64,000 nt of DNA from Dysgonamonadaceae bacterium (GTDB lineage Bacteria > Bacteroidota > Bacteroidia > Bacteroidales > Azobacteroidaceae), in contig JAISOJ010000076.1 of assembly GCA_031275735.1 (NCBI GenBank), positions 37,443 to 101,442 on the forward strand. The letters are read 5' to 3'. Every line of letters begins with the position of its first letter. The stretch's first letter is position 1. The position numbers and the translations under genes are program-made. Below, in pieces: positions 11,301-17,270 of this stretch. The notes under the pieces are model-generated. The model saw nothing but the letters and a program-made list of their open reading frames with translations. It made no database searches and was not told the DNA's origin.

Positions 11301-11574
11301 GCAATACAGATTCTTTATCAAGTACCGTTATAGTAAATTTTCCATCAATATCAGTCACGACACCCCGAGTAGTTCCTTTGATGACAATGCTTACCCCTGT
11401 CAATGGACCCATTTTGTCGACAACTGTTCCGGTAACAACAATTCCCTGTTGCTGGGATTCATTATGACTCAAACTGTTGGATTCGGAAAAGTCCGCTGCA
11501 ATTACCCTGGCAAGCACGAAAAAAAGAAAAAAGATTGTCAGTTTTACAACTTTACTTATTTTATACAATCTCAT
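8398..11574 (-). CDS. SusC/RagA family TonB-dependent transporter (first pair)
   Basis: 1058 residues and the first gene of the minus-strand operon. The order is: signal peptide (about 1-26, LARVIA), CarboxypepD_reg-like domain (about 45-118, GTVVDKMGPLTGVSIVIKG), TonB-box region LDEVIVVGYGTQRK (about 122-135), plug with ILVDGVERNMNDID and SVLKDASATAVFGVRGGNG, then a beta-barrel ending in FNIGVNIEF. This is the canonical SusC architecture. It should import oligosaccharides across the outer membrane using TonB energy. I saw no clear TAnnTTTG promoter in the 178 bases upstream, where a terminator for the preceding gene lies. Confidence 0.95.
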   Translation of the reverse strand: MRLYKISKVVKLTIFFLFFVLARVIAADFSESNSLSHNESQQQGIVVTGTVVDKMGPLTGVSIVIKGTTRGVVTDIDGKFTITVLDKESVLQFFFIGYVTQEIVVGDSKNLNITMSESAANLDEVIVVGYGTQRKQSVVGAISLVKSEELMRTGGVTNISNALTGLVPGLTTLNYSGKPGSDAAEIIIRSKSTWNGSDPLILVDGVERNMNDIDINEVENISVLKDASATAVFGVRGGNGVILVTTKRGKEGKPVLSVSASVTAKTLSKIPQFLNSYNALLLRNQAIENQLGPSPASHWSSYITPVDVLRRYRDQTDPEIYPDVDWQDEMLHQWSWSQHYNMGLQGATKFVKYYASLSYTYDGDILKGQDFGQGYVPKNDYSRYNFRLNLDFQPTTTTTFGVNLDGAQGIENTTNATPAYLWLGVYGKGPDQYPVRYSDGTFANNAAGYNMYNPVEYFNFSGIVKEVRTDMNTNFTLNQKLDFIAKGLSIKGLVNFRNYYISNGPNVGANRPVTKYIDWRTGVTTWNIPVSDKTGFEYVPVLPQVTTETIKNASNGTVQLYKNLMYQLNLNYSRVFGNHKIGATGVFKRTDNSLGQTFPTYREEWAGRVTYDYAGCYLLEGNAGYNGSEKFGKGKKFGFFPAVAFGWMVSEELFFKKSKLNDYVNLFKLRYSWGKVGSDNGIPRWLYVTQWSSINNSAWLGTPIQSNSFYPGHKISVIGNPEARWETSVKNDLAAEMSFLKNHLTASIDYYWEYRYDIFLPAEMRNIPDWFGADPVPSNLGRTSANGWEVEARWNSNIGSDFKYYVAVMYSNSQDRIDYIEDPELIPAYQKLAGYPIGQQHAYIDKGPITNWDEMYTGVKGTKEPNNFIPGMLQLVDYNGDGVVDENDLVPYGYSNHPLHTMNLTAGVEWKNLSFMIQFYGSTGITLQQSEYLFTGPHYYSVVDKSIVSDLWLPAANPGGNYRAPVYNLGGDVNNTGTYNMVDGTMWRLKNIEIAYRFGGTYIKKLGINGLRVYLNGNDLWLFSYLNEDRETGGTRANDNIQKYPMTKRFNIGVNIEF

Positions 11575-11700
11575 AATGATTCATGTTTAAGTTGATTTAT
11601 TTCATTATTTATCATTATTTCTAATTTGATTTTGGAGCGTATTCTATTGGAGAGAAATATACCAAAACAGCAAGAAAAATGAGTATGGAGGTTATTTTCA

Positions 11701-11744
11701 TTAAAAAAATGAGAGATAGATATGTAAGTACTTGTATCTATCTC
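11701..11744 (-). terminator. Rho-independent-like terminator after the GLUG gene
   Basis: Read on the minus strand, GAGATAGATA (11744-11735) pairs with TATCTATCTC (11722-11713) around a 12-base loop, and is followed by a T-rich run (11710-11703). It begins nine bases after the stop codon of the GLUG gene and sits before the SusC operon, so it probably separates the two transcripts. Confidence 0.6.
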
Positions 11745-11752
11745 CCCTGAGT

Positions 11753-13060
11753 TTATTTTACTATTAGTTTCTGTATAGTTTCTTTACCCGCATTTCTAAA
11801 TTTAAGAATATATATTCCCTTGTTCGCTGGAATTGAAACTTGATTATTTACCTGAGCAGCAAAAAGAGTTTTTCCTGTTATGTCATACACCGACAAGAAT
11901 AGAGGTTCGGAAATGGTAACTTTGATGCAATTATTCAAACCGGTTACATTCCATAGCTGTTCGGCTTTTGTCGTTTCTATTGCATTCTGCCCCGGATATT
12001 TTTGCCATTTGAATATTGGAAATTTACCTTCTTCAATTTGCCAAATTTCATCAAAATCCCATCCGATATTCGTATAAGTAGCTTCAGTTTGCAGTTCGGC
12101 TAAACTTTTCACATGACTTGTATCGGTATCTTCAATAGGATATAGCTCTGGATATAAATCAGAAGGAAAATATTCGCTACATGCATAATAATCTGCTGAT
12201 AATATATCTTCACCCGAGAACAACAATATTTTTCCGTCCGGGGCAAATGGTTCCATGATAATTCCTGTAGCCATATTGTTTGATGCCTGAGTCATCACAA
12301 AAACAGAATCCAATATTACGGATCCGCCATTACTTGCTCCAAGAAGGCCGGAAATAGTAGCTTCGAAAGTACTTTCCATTGTCGCAGCCGCATAGCAATT
12401 CTTAAAAGTAATGTTGCCGGTTTGGTAAATATTCCCTACGAATCCTCCAATTTTTGCTGCTCCAGTGATTTTAGTTGCCTGATCAACATAACAATTGGAA
12501 ATTGTTTGAGGGTTATTATTTGTTCTTCCTGTAATACCGCCGACTTCACTTCCACCAGTAATAATACAGCCAATCACAGATACTTGTTCTATGGTAGCGA
12601 TTGCTAAAGATGCAGCCAATGCGCCTGCACAATTTCCGGTGATTGTAAGATTTCTAAGTTCTAAATTTTTGACCGTACCTGCAATACGTCCAAAAATGCC
12701 CCCTGTAAGGTTATCCGTAGTATTTATTCCTCCTACGTAAGCGCCATCGTATGCATAGGTCAGGTTCTTTATGGCATATCCCTTACCATCGAAAGTCCCT
12801 CCAAAATTTGTAAGACCGCCTGCGCTGCTAGCTGCAAAAGTATGCCCTGTGTTCATTCCAATAGGCGTCCAATCATTTACACCGGACAAATCAATGTCAT
12901 TCATCAATTCGTAACTACCGGTCATAGGTTTGTCTGCATCAATCCCAATCCCTCTTAAGTCCTCTACCGTACTAATTGGTATTGGTTGCGCAACAATTTC
13001 CAACAATGGCAAGCAAAGTATAAGCGCTACCATCAATAATTTAAAAGTACATTTTTCCAT
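11753..13060 (-). CDS. GLUG-repeat secreted protein with T9SS sorting domain
   Basis: 435 residues with a signal peptide (1-24, ending in VAQP). Residues about 30-240 contain GLUG-type repeats: DLSGVNDWTPIG, FGGTFDGKGYAIKNLTY, GGIFGRIAGTVKNLELRNLTITG, IGGFVGNIYQTG. Such repeats form a beta-helical scaffold common in surface adhesins. A linker with DTSHVKSLAELQTEATYTN and GWDFDEIWQIEEGKFP, typical of GLUG proteins, follows. The last about 75 residues are a T9SS type A sorting domain (KGIYILKFRNAGKETIQKLIV), predicting outer-membrane passage and surface attachment. It is a single gene with its own promoter and terminator. An operator-like palindrome overlaps the -33 element, so it is probably repressed. 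Ligand unknown. Confidence 0.85.
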   Translation of the reverse strand: MEKCTFKLLMVALILCLPLLEIVAQPIPISTVEDLRGIGIDADKPMTGSYELMNDIDLSGVNDWTPIGMNTGHTFAASSAGGLTNFGGTFDGKGYAIKNLTYAYDGAYVGGINTTDNLTGGIFGRIAGTVKNLELRNLTITGNCAGALAASLAIATIEQVSVIGCIITGGSEVGGITGRTNNNPQTISNCYVDQATKITGAAKIGGFVGNIYQTGNITFKNCYAAATMESTFEATISGLLGASNGGSVILDSVFVMTQASNNMATGIIMEPFAPDGKILLFSGEDILSADYYACSEYFPSDLYPELYPIEDTDTSHVKSLAELQTEATYTNIGWDFDEIWQIEEGKFPIFKWQKYPGQNAIETTKAEQLWNVTGLNNCIKVTISEPLFLSVYDITGKTLFAAQVNNQVSIPANKGIYILKFRNAGKETIQKLIVK

Positions 13061-13103
13061 AAAAATAAATTTTAAAACGAGATTAAATATTTGTTAAACA
13101 CGG

Positions 13104-13135
13104 CAAATGTAAAAAAGATTTTTCAATAAAACAAA
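13104..13135 (-). promoter_or_regulatory. Bacteroidetes-type promoter for the GLUG gene
   Basis: On the minus strand TTTG (13135-13132) is followed after exactly 20 bases by TACATTTG (13111-13104), matching the Bacteroidetes consensus TTTG-N19-21-TAnnTTTG. The -7 element ends 43 bases before the ATG at 13060. Confidence 0.65.
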
Positions 13136-13141
13136 CGTTTG
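13132..13141. promoter_or_regulatory. Operator-like palindrome CAAACGTTTG overlapping a -33 box
   Basis: A perfect 10-base palindrome whose left half is the -33 TTTG of the minus-strand GLUG promoter. A bound repressor would block that promoter. AAACGTTT cores are typical of LacI-family sites (family knowledge); no regulator gene is visible nearby. Confidence 0.45.
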
Positions 13142-13224
13142 TGCATAAATTTTTAATTTTTTTATTTCATCAAACAACAACCATCAAAAAATAAAAAAAA
13201 TAGAGCTTAATCTATACATTTAAT

Positions 13225-13281
13225 CTTTTCATCAAATTTAAATAATTTACTCGTAATCAAATATTTAAATTTGATGAAAAG
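13225..13281. repeat. Perfect 20-bp inverted repeat with 17-base loop
   Basis: Left arm 13225-13244 (CTTTTCATCAAATTTAAATA) and right arm 13262-13281 are exact reverse complements. The element lies in the AT-rich spacer 165-220 bases upstream of the GLUG gene. It is not followed by a T-run on either strand long enough to call it a terminator, and the 17-base centre is too short to be a typical invertible promoter. A regulator-binding site or a cruciform are alternatives. Confidence 0.6.
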
Positions 13282-13345
13282 TAAATTATATAAACTCAAG
13301 CAAATGTATCTCTAAAATACAATAATTAAAATATTTAAATTAGAT

Positions 13346-13353
13346 AAACGTTT
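13346..13353. promoter_or_regulatory. Second AAACGTTT operator-like site
   Basis: It shares the extended context AAACGTTTGnGnATA with the site at 13132 (AAACGTTTGTGCATA and AAACGTTTGCGTATA), 33 bases upstream of the small broken reading frame at 13386. I saw no matching -7 element after it. Confidence 0.3.
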
Positions 13354-13385
13354 GCGTATAATCAGTATTACAAATTTTCTTTATC

Positions 13386-13637
13386 ATGCGTGAAAATCAG
13401 CTACAAGTAATCAGGGTCATGCTTAGCAGTAGCCATGACAGCATGAAGCTGATTGAAGCCGAAGGAAGGCTGGATAACTGGTGCAAAGACAAGCTGGAAT
13501 GGCTGGCAAAAACTTTCGAGAAGGAAAATTGACTGGCTGCATATTATAAATTGCTTCAGGCAGAAACAGCAGGATTTTTTAGAATCTATGAGAATCAGAC
13601 AGCCGAAACAGGAAAAAAACAGGGATTTAAACTGTAA
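13386..13637 (+). pseudogene. Broken small reading frame (in-frame TGA), unidentified
   Basis: From ATG 13386 the frame reads MRENQLQVIRVMLSSSHDSM... for 48 codons to a TGA at 13530-13532. It then stays open in the same frame for 34 more codons (LAAYYKLLQAETAGFFRI...) to a TAA at 13635. Cys, Trp and Lys-rich helical content looks protein-like on both sides of the stop, which suggests a small gene inactivated by a nonsense mutation. A TTG-started frame over 13453-13653 is also open, so a frameshift cannot be excluded. I do not recognise the family. The surroundings are far more AT-rich than this stretch, fitting an inserted or residual fragment. Confidence 0.35.
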
Positions 13638-13820
13638 GTTATCTAAAAAGTAAATATTTGACGACCTTTGTAATAGCCTTTTGTTTTCTGCATCAAATAT
13701 TTGTATTTTTTCCGACATATTCAACAGACTTGTTTGTAGGACTTCCGGAATATTTGCCGGCATTTTTCCTAAGATTTTTTAGTTGAGTCAAAAAATATTC
13801 TTTTATAAAATATTATGATG

Positions 13821-13828
13821 TATATTTG
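13821..13828 (+). promoter_or_regulatory. Promoter -7 element (TATATTTG) for the GT2 gene
   Basis: TATATTTG fits TAnnTTTG and lies 62 bases before the ATG at 13890. The -33 element is weak. An operator-like palindrome follows at 13863, downstream of the expected transcription start. Confidence 0.4.
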
Positions 13829-13862
13829 TACGTAAATACCGTAGAAAATAATTTATAGTTTG

Positions 13863-13872
13863 TAAACGTTTA
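13863..13872. promoter_or_regulatory. Third operator-like palindrome TAAACGTTTA
   Basis: A perfect 10-base palindrome 18 bases before the GT2 ATG and downstream of the -7 element at 13821, where a repressor would act as a roadblock. Same AAACGTTT core as 13132 and 13346. Confidence 0.35.
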
Positions 13873-13889
13873 ATTAATAAAAAAATACA

Positions 13890-14708
13890 ATGATTAATCC
13901 TCTTGTTTCCATCATCACAGTTACTTACAATGCTCGGTCTTTATTGGAGCAAACCATGCAAAGCGTCTTTTCGCAAACTTACCCGAATATTGAATATATT
14001 ATTATCGACGGGGCTTCCATCGATGGAACGGTTACTGTTATCAAAAAGTACGAATCCAAATTGTCTTTTTGGATAAGCGAGAAAGATAATGGTATTTACG
14101 ACGCGATGAACAAGGGAATCCGCCTGGCAAAAGGCGAATTGATCGGTATGATCAATGCCGGCGACTATTATGAGCCGGAAGCGGTGAAATCAGTCGTTAA
14201 GGTTTATTCCGAAAATAAGGATACCGGTATTTTTCATGGAAATATGAATATGTTGAATGAAGACGGCACTTTTTTCAAACTCAAAAAACCAAATACGGAT
14301 TTAAGCGAATTATACAAAGGTATTTCCTTGTTTCATCCCACTTTTTTCGTGACAAGCGCCGTATATAAAAAGATCGGATTATATGACGCACGATTTAAAA
14401 TATCCGCCGATTTCGATTTTGCTTTGAGGTGTTATCGAGCGAAAGTTAAGTTTTTTTATATGGACCAAGTAATTACAAATTTCCGCTTAGGCGGTCTTTC
14501 TTCTTCCGGAAACAGTAAAGGAATGTATGAAAGCCGTGATATATTATTTAAAAACGGATATAAAACCAAGGTCGTAAATCCTGTTTTTCATGAATGGCAG
14601 AAAACAAAAAGAAAAAAGAAATTATTTGACGCTGTTTATAAATTGTTGAAAAAAATACTACCTCTTTCGGTATTGAATAAATTAGCTAGTTATATTTCGT
14701 TGAAATGA
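13890..14708 (+). CDS. Family 2 glycosyltransferase
   Basis: 272 residues. The GT-A fold is visible at the N-terminus: PLVSIITVTYNARSLLEQTMQSVF (about 4-27), then IEYIIIDGASIDGT (about 33-46) with the nucleotide-binding Asp, NKGIRLAKGELIGMINAGDYY (about 74-94) carrying the second acidic motif, and ISADFDFALRC (about 170). This type transfers a sugar from a nucleotide-sugar to a surface glycan and is common in exopolysaccharide or O-antigen loci (WcaA/AmsE-like). The Lys-rich tail may be membrane-associated. It is convergent with the next gene, six bases between stops. Acceptor and donor cannot be predicted. Confidence 0.9.
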   Translation: MINPLVSIITVTYNARSLLEQTMQSVFSQTYPNIEYIIIDGASIDGTVTVIKKYESKLSFWISEKDNGIYDAMNKGIRLAKGELIGMINAGDYYEPEAVKSVVKVYSENKDTGIFHGNMNMLNEDGTFFKLKKPNTDLSELYKGISLFHPTFFVTSAVYKKIGLYDARFKISADFDFALRCYRAKVKFFYMDQVITNFRLGGLSSSGNSKGMYESRDILFKNGYKTKVVNPVFHEWQKTKRKKKLFDAVYKLLKKILPLSVLNKLASYISLK

Positions 14709-14714
14709 AATAAT

Positions 14715-15626
14715 TTAGAATAATAGTCCTTTCGAAATTTTCCAACGAAATTCTACTAACTTGGCTCCTTTTTTGTAGCTTCCCGAAAGGATATATCCGA
14801 CGAATAAAATGCCCGTCGCTCCCCATTTGAATAGTTCCCGCAAGCAACTTTTAAGATACTCTACGGAAGAAATGTTTTTCGCCCGAATCTTTTCGCTGTA
14901 GCCAATTGCTAAAGCTTGTTTCGTGAAAAACTCACGGGTTAAACGGCTGTCAGGGACCCAGTGTTCCACTACTAAATTAGGAATATAATAAACCGGAATA
15001 CCTGCTCCTTTGGTTCGCAAAAAGAAATCCTTTTCTTCGGCGCCTTCTAAATTCCCGCCTTTCCGTCCCAATTGTACATTGAATAAACCCAACCGATCGA
15101 AAAGTTTCTTCTCGATTATCATATTAGCGCCAATCGGGTAGCTACGCCCGGTAAATAATTTTACGCTATCTCCTAAATCCAATAAGGAAACAATCGACAG
15201 CAAATATTTGGACATCCACTGTGGTTGTCCGCTTTCCCAACAAGGAAGAATCTTCCCGCCGCCGGCATGAAATTCAGGATGTTTTTCGATAAAATTTTTG
15301 AAGTTCCGCGTATAATCGGGAAAGGCAAAGGCATCGTCGTCCAAAAAAACCAGATACTCTCCCGATGCTTCATTTATTCCCCTGTTTCGTGCATAAGACA
15401 AGCCTTGATTGTTTTCGATGAAGTACTTAACGGTTAAATGGGAATATTTATTCATAAAATTGCGGATGAGGGAATCTGTATTGTCCGTAGATTTATTATT
15501 GACCAAAACCAACTCAAAATCCAAATCTTCCTGTTTCGTCAAATGATCTAAACATTTTCCTAACACCTTTTCCCTATTGTAGGTACAAACGATAAGCGAC
15601 AAATTTTTGTTTTTCTTTTGAAGCAT
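14715..15626 (-). CDS. Family 2 glycosyltransferase
   Basis: 303 residues from the ATG at 15626, which precedes LSLIVCTYNREKVLGKCLDHL, the usual GT2 beginning. The frame extends upstream to 15764 but that 46-residue extension has no GT2 homology that I can see and would run through the promoter of the divergent RiPP operon, so I prefer 15626. Motifs: FELVLVNNKSTDNTDSL, YARNRGINEASGEYLVFLDDDAF (DXD), EEKDFFLR (catalytic-base region). The C-terminus has a hydrophobic segment (WGATGILFVGYILSG), so it is probably membrane-attached. Likely a surface-polysaccharide glycosyltransferase. Confidence 0.88.
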   Translation of the reverse strand: MLQKKNKNLSLIVCTYNREKVLGKCLDHLTKQEDLDFELVLVNNKSTDNTDSLIRNFMNKYSHLTVKYFIENNQGLSYARNRGINEASGEYLVFLDDDAFAFPDYTRNFKNFIEKHPEFHAGGGKILPCWESGQPQWMSKYLLSIVSLLDLGDSVKLFTGRSYPIGANMIIEKKLFDRLGLFNVQLGRKGGNLEGAEEKDFFLRTKGAGIPVYYIPNLVVEHWVPDSRLTREFFTKQALAIGYSEKIRAKNISSVEYLKSCLRELFKWGATGILFVGYILSGSYKKGAKLVEFRWKISKGLLF

Positions 15627-15694
15627 ATTTTTATATAAATATTTCACAAATTTATAGGATAAAATCGAAAATCCGTTTTTCTCGGCTAATTTTT

Positions 15695-15728
15695 TTTGAG
15701 GCGCTATACGCCGCGCGGTATAATTTTG
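15695..15728 (+). promoter_or_regulatory. Candidate promoter of the CXXX peptide operon
   Basis: TTTG (15695-15698), 22 bases, then TAATTTTG (15721-15728), which fits TAnnTTTG; the spacer is one base longer than usual. The -7 element ends 47 bases before the TTG start of the precursor. It lies in the 149-base gap to the divergent glycosyltransferase if that gene starts at 15626. Confidence 0.4.
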
Positions 15729-15775
15729 TGCATTGTTTTCAATAATAACATCCCAAATCAACAATAAAGATCTCG

Positions 15776-16090
15776 TTGCCTAATATTCGCAAAAATTGTA
15801 CCGGCACTTGTACAAGCGGTTGTCAATACACTTGCGGTGATGCCTGTAGCAGCTCTTGCGTTACCTCTTGCAAAAACCTCTGCCAAAATACTTGCACCGG
15901 CGCTTGCGGGAATAGTTGCGGCAGTTCTTGCAGTTTCAGTTGCAGCAGCACTTGTAAAGGAACTTGTGTCAATGCCTGCACCAGCGCATGTGGCGGCGGC
16001 TGCACCGGCTCCTGCAGCGGAGTTTGTGGCGGTTGCGGTGGTTGTAGTTATACGTGCAGCGCCGCTTGCCGGACGGGGGCTTACATGTAA
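15776..16090 (+). CDS. Cys-rich CXXX-repeat peptide, probable RiPP precursor
   Basis: 104 residues with 24 cysteines. Cysteines stand at every fourth residue without exception from residue 8 to 84 (20 in a row). The phase then shifts to CXX (84, 87, 90) and returns to four (90, 94, 98). Intervening residues are mostly Gly, Ser, Thr, Ala and Asn. It is followed by a radical SAM/SPASM enzyme, a second maturase and an 85-residue partner, the gene set known for 'CXXX repeat peptide' systems (family knowledge, from memory). The chosen start is TTG 15776, giving only seven residues before the first Cys. No ATG or GTG exists in this frame downstream of the stop at 15746-15748. The modification probably falls on the Cys residues or their neighbours (inference). 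The 12-base periodicity keeps other frames open, which is an artefact. Confidence 0.82.
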   Translation: MPNIRKNCTGTCTSGCQYTCGDACSSSCVTSCKNLCQNTCTGACGNSCGSSCSFSCSSTCKGTCVNACTSACGGGCTGSCSGVCGGCGGCSYTCSAACRTGAYM

Positions 16091-16100
16091 AACGGTAAGT

Positions 16101-17270
16101 ATGGCGAATAGTACATTCAAAAATATCACCTTCATTGTGACCAAAGACTGCCAACTGGCTTGCAAATATTGCTATCTGGTAGGAAAAAATACCAAAGAAA
16201 AAATGTCGTGGGCGGTTGCCCGGCAAGCCATTGATTACATTATCGGTCATTCGGAAATATTCAATGAAGAAGCTGTGGTTTTTGATTTTATCGGGGGCGA
16301 ACCTTTTTTGGAAATAGATTTGATTGATCAAATTTGCGACTACATCAAACGTAGCCTCTTCGAAAAGGAACACCCCTGGTTTAATTCTTACCGTTTCAGT
16401 TTTTCCACCAACGGGATCAATTACCATGAAAAGACTGTTCAGAATTTTGTCCAAAAAAACCGCACACATTTAAGCGTGGGTATTACGATCGATGGAACGC
16501 GTGCTAAACACAACTTGAACCGGGTTTACAAAAGCGGAAAAGGCTCTTATGCGGATGTGGTAAAAAATATCCCTTTATGGTTGAAACAATTTCCCGACGG
16601 AGCCACGAAAGTAACTATCAGCAGTCCTGATATTCCGTATATCAAAGAAAGCGTGATTCATCTTTATTCTTTGGAAATTAAGGAAGTAAACATCAATTGT
16701 GTATTTGAAGACGTATGGGAAGAAAAGGACGACAGCCTTTTTGAAGAGCAGTTAATCCTTCTTGCCGACGAAATTATCGACAGGGAATATTATAAGGAAT
16801 ATAAATGCTCGTTCTTTTCCGAAAATATAGGAAAACCGCTGGATCGCAGGCTGCAAAACCAGAATTGGTGCGGTTCGGGCATGATGCTGGCGATAGACGC
16901 TGCAGGGAATTTTTATCCTTGTACTCGTTTCGCTCAATATTCCCTCCGGGAAAAAGAAGCGCGGATTGTGGGCAACATCAGGGAAGGAATTAATGCGAAC
17001 CGCTTGCGCCCGTTTCTCACGCTCGACCGTTGTACACAAAGTCCTGTAGAATGTATCGACTGCGAAGTAGCCGGCGGATGCGCCTGGTGTCAGGGTGAAA
17101 ATTACGATGCAGCCGGTACGCCGACAATTTATCAACGAGCAACTGCGATCTGCAAAATGCACAAGGCAAGAGTCAGAGCGAACAATTATTACTGGAACAA
17201 GCTTTTCCGTAAAATAGAAAAGGAAGAATGGAAAGCAAATAAAAAGGTTGAAAAATGTTGCAATATCTGA
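16101..17270 (+). CDS. Radical SAM/SPASM peptide maturase (CXXX repeat system)
   Basis: 389 residues from ATG 16101, ten bases after the precursor stop; the longer in-frame extension to 15837 is only an alternative frame of the Cys repeat. The radical SAM triad CQLACKYC gives CX3CX2C at Cys17, 21 and 24, and GGEP at 65-68 binds SAM. A C-terminal SPASM domain supplies extra Fe-S ligands: Cys257, Cys274 (NFYPCTRF), Cys311, then CX2CX5CX2C at 318-330 and Cys351. This architecture matches sactipeptide/ranthipeptide-type maturases that install thioether or other bonds on ribosomal peptides. The adjacent 24-Cys peptide is the obvious substrate. The chemistry cannot be read from the sequence. Confidence 0.92.
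   Translation: MANSTFKNITFIVTKDCQLACKYCYLVGKNTKEKMSWAVARQAIDYIIGHSEIFNEEAVVFDFIGGEPFLEIDLIDQICDYIKRSLFEKEHPWFNSYRFSFSTNGINYHEKTVQNFVQKNRTHLSVGITIDGTRAKHNLNRVYKSGKGSYADVVKNIPLWLKQFPDGATKVTISSPDIPYIKESVIHLYSLEIKEVNINCVFEDVWEEKDDSLFEEQLILLADEIIDREYYKEYKCSFFSENIGKPLDRRLQNQNWCGSGMMLAIDAAGNFYPCTRFAQYSLREKEARIVGNIREGINANRLRPFLTLDRCTQSPVECIDCEVAGGCAWCQGENYDAAGTPTIYQRATAICKMHKARVRANNYYWNKLFRKIEKEEWKANKKVEKCCNI

Noticed and set aside
13530..13532. TGA read as selenocysteine or recoded codon
   Set aside because: No selenocysteine insertion hairpin was seen directly downstream, and every other gene uses standard stops; a nonsense mutation is simpler.
13401..13763. 120-codon minus-strand frame in the 829-base spacer
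   Set aside because: Low-complexity Phe/Ser/Leu-rich translation and no start context; it opposes a more protein-like plus frame.
14715..15764. Longer start (15764) for the minus-strand glycosyltransferase
   Set aside because: The 46-residue extension has no GT2 features and would leave no room for the divergent RiPP promoter.
15776..16090. Possible CRISPR or minisatellite because of the 12-base periodicity
   Set aside because: The units are 12 bases, not identical, and only the Cys codon is fixed; this is protein-level repetition.
15837..16100. An 88-residue Ala/Val-rich N-terminal extension of the radical SAM protein
   Set aside because: It is the precursor DNA read in another frame; the radical SAM family start fits ATG 16101.
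15758..16469. Long minus-strand open frames (135 and 166 codons) across the Cys-repeat gene, Ala/Thr or His/Arg-rich
   Set aside because: They follow from the 12-base codon periodicity of the CXXX repeat, which suppresses stops in all frames; no family signature and no start context.
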